DNA of 64,000 nucleotides from Streptomyces sp. JH14. GTDB lineage: Bacteria > Actinomycetota > Actinomycetes > Streptomycetales > Streptomycetaceae. The position numbers and the translations under genes are program-made. A model generated the notes under the pieces. The model did not search any database. It was not told the DNA's origin and saw only the letters and a program-made list of their open reading frames with translations. Where the stretch lies: NCBI RefSeq assembly GCF_029428675.1, contig NZ_JAJNEL010000001.1:6510001-6574000 (forward strand), read 5' to 3'. This document shows positions 41,337-50,237 of this stretch, piece by piece. Every line of letters begins with the position of its first letter. Position 1 is the stretch's first letter.

Positions 41337-43160
41337 TCAGCCGTACAGCGCGTCGACCTCGGTCGCGTACGCCGTCTCGATCGCCTTCCGCTTCAGTTTC
41401 AGCGACGGGGTCAGCATGCCGTGCTCCTCGGTGAACTGATGCGCCAGAATCCGGAACGTACGGATCGACTCGGCCTGCGACACCGCCGTATTGGCGGCCA
41501 CCACCGCCCGCCGGACCTCCATCTCCAGATCCGGGTCGCGCACCAGGTTCGCCGCGTTCATCGGCGGCCGCCCCTGCATCGAGAGCCAGTGGTCGACGGA
41601 CTCCTGGTCCACAGTCACCAGCGCCGCGATGTACGGCCGGTCGTTGCCCACCACGATGCACTGCGCGACCAGCGGATGCGCCCGGACCCGCTCCTCCAGG
41701 CCGGCCGGCGACACACTCTTGCCGCCCGACGTCACCAGGATCTCCTTCTTCCGCCCGGTGATGGTCAGATAGCCGTCCTCGTCGAGCGCGCCCAGGTCGC
41801 CGGTGGCCAGCCAGCCGTCGTGCAGCACCGCGTCGGTGGACTTCGGGTCGCCCAGATAGCCGCCGAAGACATTGCCGCCGTACACCCACACCTCGCCGTC
41901 GTCGGCGATGTGCACGGTGGTGCCGGGGATCGGCTGCCCGACCGTGCCGTACCGGGTGCGCTCCGGCGGATTGGCGGTGGCTGCCGCCGTCGACTCGGTC
42001 AGCCCGTACCCCTCGTAGACCGTGATGCCCGCGCCCTCGAAGAACAGGCCGAGCTGCCGCTCCATGCCGGAGCCGCCCGACATGGCGTGCCGCACCCGGC
42101 CGCCCATCGCGTCGCGGACCTTCTTGTACACGACCTTGTCGAAGAACTGGTGCTGCATCCGCAGCCCCGGCGACGGGCCGGGGCCGGTGCCGAACGCCTT
42201 GTGCTCCATCGCCTCCGCGTACTTCACCGCGACGTCGAAGGCCTTGTCGAACGGCCCGAGCTTGCCCTCGGCCTCGGCCTTGCGCCGGGCCCCGTTGAAG
42301 ACCTTCTCGAAGATGTACGGCACCGCCAGGATGAAGGTCGGCCGGAACGTCACCAGGTCCGGCATCAGTGCCTTCGCCGACAGCTCCGGCTGATGGCCCA
42401 GCTTCACCCGGCCGCGGATCGCCGTGATCTCCACCATACGGCCGAAGACGTGCGCCAGCGGCAGGAAGAGGAGCGTCGCGGCCTCGTCGCCCGGTTTGGA
42501 GTGGAAGACCGGCTCCCAGCGCGAGGCCATGGTGTCCGTCTCGAACATGAAGTTGGCGTGGGTGATCACACAGCCCTTGGGGCGGCCCGTCGTCCCCGAG
42601 GTGTAGATCACGGTCGCCACGGACTCGGGCGTCACCGCCCGCCGGTGCCGGTGCACGACCTCGTCCTCGACATGGGCGCCCGCGTCGACGAGCTCGGCCA
42701 CCGCGTCGGCGTCCAGCTGCCACAGCCGTCTCAGCAGCGGCAGCCGGTCGATCACCGAGGCGATCGTCATCGCATGGTCCTCGTGCTCGACCATGACGGC
42801 GGACACCTCGGCGTCGTGCAGCATCCAGAAGACCTGCTCCGCCGAGGACGTCGGATAGACGGGGACGGACTGCGCGCCGACCGTCCACAGTGCGAAGTCG
42901 AAGAGGGTCCACTCGTAGCGGGTGCGGGACATCAGGGCGACCCGGTCACCGAACCGGACTCCATGGGCGATCAGCCCCTTGGCGAGCGCGAGCACCTCGT
43001 CGCGGAACGTGGCCGCGGTGACATCGCGCCACTGTCCGGCCGCGTCCTTCCGGCCGAGCGCGACCCGGTGCGGATCCTCCTCCGCGTAGTCGAAGACGGC
43101 ATCAGCCAGCCCGCCGACATGGGGCGCGGCCGCCATGGGTGGGACCGTGAACTCGCGCAA
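41337..43160 (-). CDS. Long-chain fatty acid--CoA ligase (AMP-binding)
   Basis: The 607-residue enzyme activates fatty acids as acyl-adenylates and transfers them to CoA. The AMP-binding motif YTSGTTGRPKGCVITHANF, GYGLTESTAAATANPP, the hinge STDAVLHDGWLATGDLGALD and the C-terminal lysine region LKLKRKAIE are all present. The start is TTG 43158-43160 with AAGGAG ten bases upstream, which yields LREFTVPPMAAAP, the normal N-terminus; the open frame to 43187 is too long. It is cytoplasmic or membrane-associated. Nearby FabH suggests fatty acid metabolism but is 3.8 kb away. Confidence 0.88.
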   Translation of the reverse strand: MREFTVPPMAAAPHVGGLADAVFDYAEEDPHRVALGRKDAAGQWRDVTAATFRDEVLALAKGLIAHGVRFGDRVALMSRTRYEWTLFDFALWTVGAQSVPVYPTSSAEQVFWMLHDAEVSAVMVEHEDHAMTIASVIDRLPLLRRLWQLDADAVAELVDAGAHVEDEVVHRHRRAVTPESVATVIYTSGTTGRPKGCVITHANFMFETDTMASRWEPVFHSKPGDEAATLLFLPLAHVFGRMVEITAIRGRVKLGHQPELSAKALMPDLVTFRPTFILAVPYIFEKVFNGARRKAEAEGKLGPFDKAFDVAVKYAEAMEHKAFGTGPGPSPGLRMQHQFFDKVVYKKVRDAMGGRVRHAMSGGSGMERQLGLFFEGAGITVYEGYGLTESTAAATANPPERTRYGTVGQPIPGTTVHIADDGEVWVYGGNVFGGYLGDPKSTDAVLHDGWLATGDLGALDEDGYLTITGRKKEILVTSGGKSVSPAGLEERVRAHPLVAQCIVVGNDRPYIAALVTVDQESVDHWLSMQGRPPMNAANLVRDPDLEMEVRRAVVAANTAVSQAESIRTFRILAHQFTEEHGMLTPSLKLKRKAIETAYATEVDALYG

Positions 43161-43364
43161 TGAACTGCTCCTTGTGGCGCTCCGCACAGCGCCGTGACGC
43201 TACCCGATCGGACGGCGCAGCGGGAGAGCCCCGAAGCGGCGGACAGTGTGGGATATGCACAGGTCAGCCACAGATATCCGGCCAGATGGGCAAGGCTCGG
43301 GCGCGCTTCTGCCGGAGGAGTATGCAGCTCGCGCGGGAATCTCCACCGAATCTGTACGCCACGG

Positions 43365-44267
43365 TCACGCGCCGTCGCGTCCGCCGATCGCGTTGATCCC
43401 CCCGACGGAACGGATGAGCCGGTCGCCCCCCGCCAGGATCGCCGCCGCAAGAGCATCCGCGGCCTCCTGCGCCGCGTCCCGGCGTCGGCCGTGCAGCAGG
43501 ACGAAGTCCACATCGCCGAGTTCCGGCAGACCCGCCCTGGCCGGCACCGGGGCCAGTCCCGGCGGGATGAGGCCGCGGGTGTGCGCCATGACGCCCAGCC
43601 CGGCGTGGGCGGCCGCGATCAGTCCGCTCAGACTCGTGCTCGTGCAGGCGACCCGCCAGGACCTGCCGTGCTCCTCCAGCACCTCCAGAGCGCGGGCGCG
43701 GGTGATGCCCGGCGGCGGGAAGAGGACCAACGGAACCGGGCGGTCCGGATCGACCCGCACATGCGGTGCACCGATCCAGGTCAGCGCGTCCTGCCAGACC
43801 AGCTCGCCGTGCGTGTCGCCGGCCCGCCGCTTGGCGAGCACCAGATCGAGCCGGCCCGCCGCCAGCTGCTGGTGCAGCGTGCCGGACAGCTCCACGGTCA
43901 GCTCCAGCTCGACGTCCGGGTGGTCGCGGCGGAACGCCTCGAGGATCTCCGGCAGCCGGGTCAGTACGAAATCCTCGGAGGCCCCGAACCGCAGTCGGCC
44001 GCGCAGCCGCGTCCCGGTGAAGAACGCCGCAGCCCGCTCGTGGGCCTGCAGGATCGTCCGCGCGAAGCCGAGCATCGCCTCACCGTCCACGGTGAGATCG
44101 ACCCGGTGCGTGTCCCGGGTGAACAACTGCCGTCCCGTCGCATCCTCCAGCCGCCGCACATGCTGGCTGACCGTCGACTGCTGCACACCCAGCCGGCGGG
44201 CGGCCTGGGTGAAACTCAGCGTCTGGGCGACGGCGAGAAAGGTACGCAGCTGCGCAGGGTCGTACAT
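43365..44267 (-). CDS. LysR family transcriptional regulator
   Basis: The 300-residue protein has an N-terminal winged helix (LRTFLAVAQTLSFTQAARRL, then STVSQHVRRLED) and the LysR effector domain (LRFGASEDFVLTRLPEIL ... AAAHAGLGVMAHTRGLIPPG). It is divergent from the bile acid:sodium symporter-like gene at 44385 with about 117 bases between. LysR proteins usually control the divergent neighbour, so this transporter is the expected target. The C-terminus is complete. Confidence 0.88.
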   Translation of the reverse strand: MYDPAQLRTFLAVAQTLSFTQAARRLGVQQSTVSQHVRRLEDATGRQLFTRDTHRVDLTVDGEAMLGFARTILQAHERAAAFFTGTRLRGRLRFGASEDFVLTRLPEILEAFRRDHPDVELELTVELSGTLHQQLAAGRLDLVLAKRRAGDTHGELVWQDALTWIGAPHVRVDPDRPVPLVLFPPPGITRARALEVLEEHGRSWRVACTSTSLSGLIAAAHAGLGVMAHTRGLIPPGLAPVPARAGLPELGDVDFVLLHGRRRDAAQEAADALAAAILAGGDRLIRSVGGINAIGGRDGA

Positions 44268-44384
44268 AGCGCCCAGGCTATCGCGAAGCGTGATGACAGT
44301 GAGAGTGGTATATGGGATTCCCGATTGCGGTGATCAAGAGCAGGATGGAGAGGGCACGACCTGAACGAGAGACACGTGGAGCAC

Positions 44385-45431
44385 ATGAGCCGCCGCACAA
44401 TGAAGCTGCCGTCCTGGCTGCCGATCGACCCCTACATCCTCGCGTTGATCGGCACCGTCGTGCTTGCGGCGCTGCTGCCCGCGTCGGGCGCCGCCGCCGA
44501 TGTGGCGGGCGGCGTCTCCACCGGAGCGGTCGCCCTCCTCTTCTTCCTGTACGGCGCCCGCCTCTCGACCGCCGAGGCGCTCGACGGCCTCAGGCACTGG
44601 CGGCTCCATCTGACGGTCCTGGCCTGCACGTTCGTCGCGTTCCCGCTGCTGGGGCTGGCGGGTGAGGGCCTCGTTCCGTACGTCCTGACACCAGAGCTCT
44701 ACAGCGGCTTCCTCTTCCTCTGCCTCGTCCCGTCGACGATCCAGTCGTCGATCGCCTTCACCTCGATCGCCCGCGGCAACGTGCCCGCGGCGATCTGCGC
44801 GGGCTCCTTCTCCTCGCTCGCCGGCATCTTCGTCACGCCGCTGCTCGCCGCCGCACTGCTCGGCAACAGCGGCGGCGGATTCTCCGCGGACGCGCTGCTG
44901 AAGATCGGGGTCCAGCTGCTGCTGCCGTTCGCTGCCGGGCAGTTGCTGCGCCGCTGGATCGGCGGTTTCCTCACCCGGCACAAGAAGGTGCTCGGCTATG
45001 TCGACCGGGGATCGATCCTGCTGGTCGTCTACACCGCGTTCAGCGAGGGCATGGTCGCCGGTATCTGGCACCAGGTCACCCCGGTCCGGCTCGGCGCGCT
45101 GCTCGTCGCCGAAGCGGCGCTGCTCGCGCTGATGCTGGCATTGACCTGGTACGGGGCGAAGCGGCTCGGCTTCGACCGGGGGGACCGGATCGCCATTCAG
45201 TTCGCCGGTTCGAAGAAGAGCCTGGCCTCGGGCCTGCCGATGGCGAGCGTGCTCTTCGGGGCGCAGGCGAGCCTGGCCGTGCTGCCGCTGATGCTCTTCC
45301 ACCAGATGCAGCTGATGGTGTGCGCGGTGATCGCGAAGCGTCGCTCGCGCGACCCGGAGGAGGAGTTCCGGGAGCGGCCGACGGCTCCGGCCGGCGGCCG
45401 GATGGCGGAGGAGCCGGTCGCGGTGGGCTGA
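44385..45431 (+). CDS. Bile acid:sodium symporter family (BASS/PsbT-like) transporter
   Basis: The 348-residue membrane protein has about nine hydrophobic segments and the BASS pattern: FFLYGARLSTAEAL after TM2, CLVPSTIQSSIAFTSIARGN with its crossover residues, and FAGSKKSLASGLPMASVLF. Plant and bacterial relatives transport organic anions with sodium. ATG 44385 is preceded by GGAG; a GTG three codons upstream (44376) is also possible. Likely controlled by the divergent LysR regulator. A strong hairpin ends it. Confidence 0.85.
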   Translation: MSRRTMKLPSWLPIDPYILALIGTVVLAALLPASGAAADVAGGVSTGAVALLFFLYGARLSTAEALDGLRHWRLHLTVLACTFVAFPLLGLAGEGLVPYVLTPELYSGFLFLCLVPSTIQSSIAFTSIARGNVPAAICAGSFSSLAGIFVTPLLAAALLGNSGGGFSADALLKIGVQLLLPFAAGQLLRRWIGGFLTRHKKVLGYVDRGSILLVVYTAFSEGMVAGIWHQVTPVRLGALLVAEAALLALMLALTWYGAKRLGFDRGDRIAIQFAGSKKSLASGLPMASVLFGAQASLAVLPLMLFHQMQLMVCAVIAKRRSRDPEEEFRERPTAPAGGRMAEEPVAVG

Positions 45432-45499
45432 TGCGCCCGCCCGCGGGGTTGCGTGGACCGTGTGCGGCGTCGTTCGACGATGCACTCAGGGGGGAGGGA

Positions 45500-45533
45500 C
45501 CGGCCGGCGCAGGGGGCGCTCCCCGCCGGCCGG
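45500..45533. terminator. 10-bp hairpin between the symporter and fdhD
   Basis: CCGGCCGGCG (45500-45509) pairs with CGCCGGCCGG (45524-45533) around a 14-base loop, between convergent genes. Confidence 0.6.
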
Positions 45534-45563
45534 ACCCCTGACCCGTGTCGCGGGCCGGGCGGC

Positions 45564-46412
45564 TCAGCCCGTGCCGACCGTCGCCTCCAGGGCGATGCGG
45601 TGGTCACCCGCGTACACGTTCATGGACGGACCCCGCAGAAAGCCGACCAGGGTCAGTCCGGTCTCGGCCGCCAGATCGACGGCGAGCGACGACGGTGCCG
45701 AGACGGCGGCGAGCACCGGGATCCCGGCCATCACCGCCTTCTGGGCCAGTTCGAACGAGGCCCGTCCCGACACCAGCAGGATCGCCCGGGACAGCGGCAG
45801 CCGGCCGTCGGTCAGCGCCCGGCCCACGAGCTTGTCGACCGCGTTGTGCCGGCCGACGTCCTCCCGGATGTCGAGCAGTTCCCCCGTCTCGGAGAACAGT
45901 GCCGCCGCGTGCAGACCCCCGGTCCGGTCGAAGACCCGCTGCGACTCGCGCAGCCGGTCGGGGAGGGCCGAGAGCAGCGCGGGCTCGACCCGGACCGGGG
46001 GAGTGTCTGCGATGGGGTGCCGGGTGGTGGTGCGGACCGCGTCGAGGCTCGCCTTGCCGCACAGCCCGCAGGACGACGTCGTGTAGACGTTGCGCTCGAG
46101 CGTGATGTCGGGGACCTCCACGCCGGGTGCGAGCTTCACATCCACCACGTTGTACGTGTTCACGCCGTCCGCCGTCGCCCCTGCGCAGTACACGATCGAC
46201 TGCACTTCGGACCCGTCGCCGATCACGCCCTCGCTGACGAGGAACCCCGCGGCCAGCGCGAAGTCGTCGCCGGGCGTGCGCATCGTGATGGCCAGCGGCC
46301 GGCCGTTCAGCCGGATCTCCAGGGGCTCCTCGGCGACAAGGGTGTCGGGGCGGGCGGAGACCACTCCGTCCCGGATGCGGATGGTGCGGCGGCGCTCGGT
46401 GACCCGTCCCAT
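45564..46412 (-). CDS. fdhD: Formate dehydrogenase accessory sulfurtransferase FdhD
   Basis: The 282-residue protein delivers sulfur to the molybdenum cofactor of formate dehydrogenases. The diagnostic SSCGLCGKASLDAV with both redox cysteines, the early PLEIRLNGRPLAITMRTP and the late LLVSGRASFELAQKA are present. Start ATG 46412, only 5 bases after the stop of the hybrid FDH fragment and without its own strong ribosome site, so it may depend on translation of that fragment. No complete formate dehydrogenase gene is visible within this window. Confidence 0.92.
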   Translation of the reverse strand: MGRVTERRRTIRIRDGVVSARPDTLVAEEPLEIRLNGRPLAITMRTPGDDFALAAGFLVSEGVIGDGSEVQSIVYCAGATADGVNTYNVVDVKLAPGVEVPDITLERNVYTTSSCGLCGKASLDAVRTTTRHPIADTPPVRVEPALLSALPDRLRESQRVFDRTGGLHAAALFSETGELLDIREDVGRHNAVDKLVGRALTDGRLPLSRAILLVSGRASFELAQKAVMAGIPVLAAVSAPSSLAVDLAAETGLTLVGFLRGPSMNVYAGDHRIALEATVGTG

Positions 46413-46417
46413 GGCGG

Positions 46418-46756
46418 TTAAACCCGATTCTGTACGTGTTGGAAGCCGAAACGGCCCTTGATGCAGAGATTGCCATGGCCGTGGGTCACCGGGTTGTCGT
46501 GCGGTGAGGTGACCTTGGCGATCTCATTGTCCTGCACATGGAGGGTGACGTTGCGTCCGACACCGCAGTGGACACACGCCGAGTCGGTGAGCGGCGCCTC
46601 GTGCTCCGTGGAGATGCGGGCGTCGAAGCCGCGGCCCGCGACGGCGAATCCATTCGGCCGCCCGCGGGCGATGAGACTGACCTCGGCGTCGGCGTGGTGC
46701 AGGGCGGCCCCGGCATGGGCGCCGATCGCACCGGCGCCGACAACTGTGACTTTCAC
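46418..46756 (-). pseudogene. Hybrid fragment: nucleotide-binding start joined to an FDH iron-sulfur segment
   Basis: The 112-codon frame starts at GTG 46756 behind GGAGAG. Its first ~32 residues (MKVTVVGAGAIGAHAGAALH and on) look like the Rossmann start of ketopantoate reductase-type enzymes. The rest (DSACVHCGVGRNVTLHV, SPHDNPVTHGHGNLCIKGRF) resembles the [4Fe-4S] N-terminal region of a formate dehydrogenase alpha subunit, but the third cysteine is Arg and 'HG' is doubled. It stops right after FQHVQNRV, where the enzyme would continue. It reads as a remnant of a deletion, kept in frame and just before fdhD. Confidence 0.65.
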
Positions 46757-46818
46757 GGGGCTCTCCGTTCGGTAAGGGACCGAGCGAGGGAACAGGAGAC
46801 GACGTCAAGTCGACAGAA

Positions 46819-46831
46819 TATTGTCTACAGT
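46819..46831. promoter_or_regulatory. Candidate GntR operator TATTGTCTACAGT
   Basis: Lies in the divergent region between the FDH fragment/fdhD and fabH. On the other strand it reads ACTGTAGACAATA and matches 12 of 13 bases of a site at 47945-47957 in front of the GntR gene. FCD-type GntR proteins often bind TTGT-x-ACAA-like sites. Confidence 0.5.
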
Positions 46832-46968
46832 ATGCGGAGAGGGGGGTCAAGGCTGTCGTCAAGCCTCCAACCCCCGGCCGGTAATCCTGTGGGATCACGT
46901 GCCCCCGTACCGGGCGGTAGCCACCAAGACTGGATAGTTCCTGCCATACGTAGCGAGGGGACCCGTAC

Positions 46969-47925
46969 ATGACCGGCTCACGTGTAGTGGCGCTCGGCCA
47001 CTATCAGCCCGCCAGGGTGCTCACCAACGACGATCTGGCCGCCATGGTCGACACCAGCGACGAGTGGATCACCAGCCGTGTCGGGATCAGGACCCGCCAT
47101 GTGGGAGGTCCTGACGAGCCGGTGGACGAGCTGGCCGCGCACGCGGCGGCCAAGGCGCTGGCCACGGCCGGTCTGCTCCCTGCGGATATCGATCTGGTCC
47201 TCGTCGCGACCTCCACCGCAATCGACCGTTCGCCGAGCATGTCGGCTCGGGTCGCCGCCCGCCTCGGTATGGGTTCGCCGGCCGTGATGGACATCAACGT
47301 CGTCTGCTCCGGCTTCACCCACGCCCTGGCCACCGCTGACCACGCCATCCGGGCGGGCGCCGCCACCCGGGCGCTGGTGATCGGTGCCGACAAGATGGGT
47401 GATGTCGCCGACTGGACCGACCGCTCCAGCTGTGTCCTCCTCGGCGACGGCGCGGGCGCCGCGGTCGTGGTCGCGGACCCGCAGGGAGGCGGCGACGCCG
47501 CGCCCGGAATCGGGCCCGTGCTGTGGGGCTCGGTGCCGGAGATGGGCCGTGCGGTACGGATCGAGGGGACGCCGCCGCGCTTCGCCCAGGAGGGGCAGTC
47601 CGTCTACCGCTGGGCCACCACCCAGCTGCCGCCCATCGCGCGCGAGGTGTGCGAAAGGGCCGGTGTCGCCCCCGAGGACCTCGGCGCGGTGGTACTGCAT
47701 CAGGCCAACTTGCGGATCATCGAACCGGTTGCCAAGAAGATCGGTGCGGTCAACGCGGTCATCGCCCGGGATGTGGTGGATTCGGGCAATACATCCGCGG
47801 CCTCGATCCCGATGGCCCTGTCCAAGCTGATCGAACGTGGCGAGGTCGAGAGCGGCGCCCCGGCGCTCCTTTTCGGATTCGGCGGGAATCTCTCGTACGC
47901 GGGTCAGGTGATCCTCTGTCCCTGA
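46969..47925 (+). CDS. 3-oxoacyl-[ACP] synthase III (KAS III/FabH) family
   Basis: The 318-residue enzyme condenses an acyl-CoA starter with malonyl-ACP. The catalytic triad is intact: Cys113 in NVVCSGFTHAL, His244 in LHQANLRIIEP and Asn274 in DSGNTSAASIP. It begins MTGSRVVALGHYQPARVLTN. It is probably one of several KAS III paralogues in the genome rather than the essential FabH, since no acpP/fabD/fabF neighbours are seen; it may prime a secondary lipid. It is in the same orientation as the GntR gene, 64 bases upstream of it. Confidence 0.88.
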   Translation: MTGSRVVALGHYQPARVLTNDDLAAMVDTSDEWITSRVGIRTRHVGGPDEPVDELAAHAAAKALATAGLLPADIDLVLVATSTAIDRSPSMSARVAARLGMGSPAVMDINVVCSGFTHALATADHAIRAGAATRALVIGADKMGDVADWTDRSSCVLLGDGAGAAVVVADPQGGGDAAPGIGPVLWGSVPEMGRAVRIEGTPPRFAQEGQSVYRWATTQLPPIAREVCERAGVAPEDLGAVVLHQANLRIIEPVAKKIGAVNAVIARDVVDSGNTSAASIPMALSKLIERGEVESGAPALLFGFGGNLSYAGQVILCP

Positions 47926-47944
47926 GCCCCATTGCGCTCGGTAG

Positions 47945-47972
47945 ACTGTAGACGATAAGCAATTGCTCGTCG
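47945..47972. promoter_or_regulatory. Operator region of the GntR gene
   Basis: Contains ACTGTAGACGATA (47945-47957), related to the site at 46819, and overlapping it the inverted repeat CGA-TA-AGCAATTGCT-CG-TCG (47953-47972), which has matching outer and inner arms. Located 18 bases before the GntR start, so autoregulation is likely. Confidence 0.5.
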
Positions 47973-47989
47973 CCCGGAGGGGGACCGCG

Positions 47990-48667
47990 ATGTTGTCCAC
48001 AGGACTGCCGCAAGGGGCCGTGCCGAAGCTGGAACGGCCCGGTCCGCTGCGCGAGCGCGTCTATGAGGCGCTGCTCGAACTGATCACCACGCGTGCGCTC
48101 CGCCCCGGCCAGCATCTGGTCGAGAGCGAGCTCGCGGGGCACCTCGGTGTGTCCCGCCAGCCAGTGCGCGAGGCGTTGCAGCGGTTGAACACCGAGGGCT
48201 GGGTCGATCTGCGGCCCGCGCAGGGTGCGTTCGTCCACGAACCCACCGAGGAGGAGGCGGACCAGCTGCTCTCGGTCCGTACGCTCCTGGAGGCGGAGGC
48301 CGCCCGGCTGGCCGCGGCCAATTCGGGCACGGCCGGCATTGCCGCGCTGGAGGAGCTCTGCGCCAAGGGTGAGCAGGCCGTCGCCGCCGACGATGTGGAT
48401 CTCGCCGTTGCCACCAATGCGGAGTTCCATGCCAAGGTCATGGAGCTGGCGGGCAATGTCGTCCTCGCCGAACTCGCCGGACAGGTCGACCGCCGGGTCC
48501 GCTGGTACTACACGCCGGTGGCCCGCCAGCGTGGCACCCAGTCCTGGATCGAGCACCGCGCCCTGATCTCGGCGATCTCCTCGCGCGACGAACAGCGCGC
48601 CACGGAGGTCATGCGGGCTCACACGGAGCACACCCGCAGGACCTACCACCAGCGCGAAGAGGGCTAG
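47990..48667 (+). CDS. GntR family regulator, FCD (FadR) subfamily
   Basis: The 225-residue protein has an N-terminal winged helix (RERVYEALLELITTRALRPG; LGVSRQPVREALQRLNTEGW) and a C-terminal all-helical FCD ligand domain (LLSVRTLLEAEAARLAAANS; NAEFHAKVMELAGN; IEHRALISAISSRDEQRATE) with metal-binding Asp/His positions. FCD regulators respond to acyl-CoA or organic acids. Start ATG 47990 follows CGGAGGGGG. It lies just downstream of FabH and has its own operator-like region. A terminator follows. Confidence 0.88.
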   Translation: MLSTGLPQGAVPKLERPGPLRERVYEALLELITTRALRPGQHLVESELAGHLGVSRQPVREALQRLNTEGWVDLRPAQGAFVHEPTEEEADQLLSVRTLLEAEAARLAAANSGTAGIAALEELCAKGEQAVAADDVDLAVATNAEFHAKVMELAGNVVLAELAGQVDRRVRWYYTPVARQRGTQSWIEHRALISAISSRDEQRATEVMRAHTEHTRRTYHQREEG

Positions 48668-48684
48668 AGCCTTACGTTCGGATC

Positions 48685-48711
48685 AGGGCCGGGGCGTGGC
48701 GCCCCGGCCCT
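48685..48711 (+). terminator. Intrinsic terminator of the GntR gene
   Basis: AGGGCCGGGGCG (48685-48696) pairs with CGCCCCGGCCCT (48700-48711) around a 3-base TGG loop, followed by a T-rich TTCTGCGTT. It lies 17 bases after the GntR stop codon. Confidence 0.85.
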
Positions 48712-48793
48712 TTCTGCGTTGCCCGCCGCGCGACCGTCCCCGCGTCGCGGGGACCTCGTGTCGGCGAAGGCGTACGTCTTTGTCCTGCGGGTG

Positions 48794-48829
48794 GAGAAAG
48801 TTGGAGCGGATTCCTGCTCAACTTCTTCC
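48794..48829. promoter_or_regulatory. Inverted repeat upstream of the ROK gene
   Basis: GAGAAAGTTGGAGC on the left is mirrored by GCTCAACTTCTTC on the right, whose reverse complement is GAAGAAGTTGAGC. Similar half sites (GGAAAAAGTTCAACTCAAC) occur at 56523-56541 in front of the large secreted enzyme. ROK repressors bind such sites and often autoregulate. Confidence 0.55.
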
Positions 48830-48901
48830 CACTCCGGGCAAGCGCTGCTACGTTCCACTCGAAAGCCCGACGGACAAGGCCGACGCGGCGGGGAGGGGCG
48901 C

Positions 48902-50092
48902 GTGAGACGTATGACGGCACGACCCGCGAATGCGCATCAGGCGCGGCTACTGCGGCTGTTGCGCGACGGCGGGCCCAACTCGCGGGCGCAGCTGGGGGAT
49001 CAGGTCGACCTCTCCCGTTCCAAGCTCGCCGTCGAAGTGGACCGGCTGCTGGAGACCGGACTTGTCGTGGCCGACGGACTCGCCGCCTCCCGTGGCGGCC
49101 GCCGTTCGCACAACATCCGGCTCGCTCCCGCACTGCGCTTCCTCGGCGTCGACATCGGTGCCACATCGATCGATGTGGCAGTCACCAACGCGGAGCTGGA
49201 GGTCCTCGGTCACCTCAACCACCCCATGGACGTACGCGAGGGGCCCGTCGCGGTCTTCGAGCAGGTGCTGTCCCTGGCTGCCAAGCTCCGGGCCTCCGGG
49301 CTCGCGGAGGGCTTCGACGGCGCGGGCATCGGCGTACCCGGACCGGTCCGCTTCCCCGAAGGCGTACCGGTCGCACCCCCGATCATGCCCGGCTGGGACG
49401 GCTTCCCGGTCCGCGAGGCGCTCAGTCAGGAACTGGGCTGCCCCGTCATGGTCGACAACGACGTGAACCTGATGGCGATGGGGGAGCAGCACGCGGGCGT
49501 CGCACGCTCCGTGGGCGACTTCCTCTGCGTCAAGATCGGTACCGGCATCGGCTGCGGAATCGTCGTCGGCGGCGACGTCTACCGCGGTACGACGGGCAGC
49601 GCGGGCGACATCGGCCATATTCAGGTCGAGCCCGACGGGCGTGCCTGCGCCTGCGGCAACCGGGGTTGCCTGGAAGCCCACTTCAGCGGCGCGGCGCTCG
49701 CCCACGACGCCGAGGAGGCGGCACGGTCCGGACAGTCGCCGGAGCTCGCGGCCCGGCTGGAGGCGGCCGGTCGGCTCACCGCCGCCGATGTCGCCGCGGC
49801 GGCCGCGGCCGGAGACGAGACCTCGCTCGATCTGATCCGCGAAGGCGGCAACCGGGTCGGTCAGGTCATCGCCGGACTCGTCAGCTTCTTCAACCCCGGA
49901 CTGGTGGTGATCGGCGGTGGTGTGACCGGCCTCGGCCACACGCTTCTGGCCAGCGTCCGGACCCAGGTCTACCGGCAGTCCCTGCCGCTGGCCACCGGCA
50001 ATCTCCCCATTGTGCTGGGTGAGTTGGGACCGGCCGCAGGAGTGATCGGCGCCGCCCGGCTCATCAGCGACCACCTGTTCTCACCGGCCTGA
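48902..50092 (+). CDS. ROK family transcriptional regulator
   Basis: The 396-residue protein has an N-terminal winged helix (HQARLLRLLRDGGPNSRAQL) and a ROK sugar-kinase-like domain: FLGVDIGATSIDVAV, VMVDNDVNLMAMGEQHAG, GTGIGCGIVVGGDVYRG and the zinc motif CACGNRGCLE. It probably represses the downstream importer genes until a sugar binds. Start GTG 48902, after GGGGAGGGG. The upstream open frame to 48719 is non-coding and crosses the operator. It lies upstream of the importer, in the same direction, with 145 bases between. Confidence 0.88.
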   Translation: MRRMTARPANAHQARLLRLLRDGGPNSRAQLGDQVDLSRSKLAVEVDRLLETGLVVADGLAASRGGRRSHNIRLAPALRFLGVDIGATSIDVAVTNAELEVLGHLNHPMDVREGPVAVFEQVLSLAAKLRASGLAEGFDGAGIGVPGPVRFPEGVPVAPPIMPGWDGFPVREALSQELGCPVMVDNDVNLMAMGEQHAGVARSVGDFLCVKIGTGIGCGIVVGGDVYRGTTGSAGDIGHIQVEPDGRACACGNRGCLEAHFSGAALAHDAEEAARSGQSPELAARLEAAGRLTAADVAAAAAAGDETSLDLIREGGNRVGQVIAGLVSFFNPGLVVIGGGVTGLGHTLLASVRTQVYRQSLPLATGNLPIVLGELGPAAGVIGAARLISDHLFSPA

Positions 50093-50237
50093 TCACCGGC
50101 CGGCTGCACGTCACCAGCGAGATATCGGAAACCGAGCACCACCCGTACCTGGCACAGCCTTGCCCGCTCACCGGCCCTTCCCACGCTCTCGGCTTCGCTC
50201 GAGCAGGGGAGACCTCGTTTCGCCGAGGGGATTTGTC

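Noticed and set aside
39969..43163. 1064-codon plus-strand frame opposite the aldo/keto reductase and acyl-CoA ligase genes
   Set aside because: Antisense to two well-formed enzymes with intact catalytic motifs.
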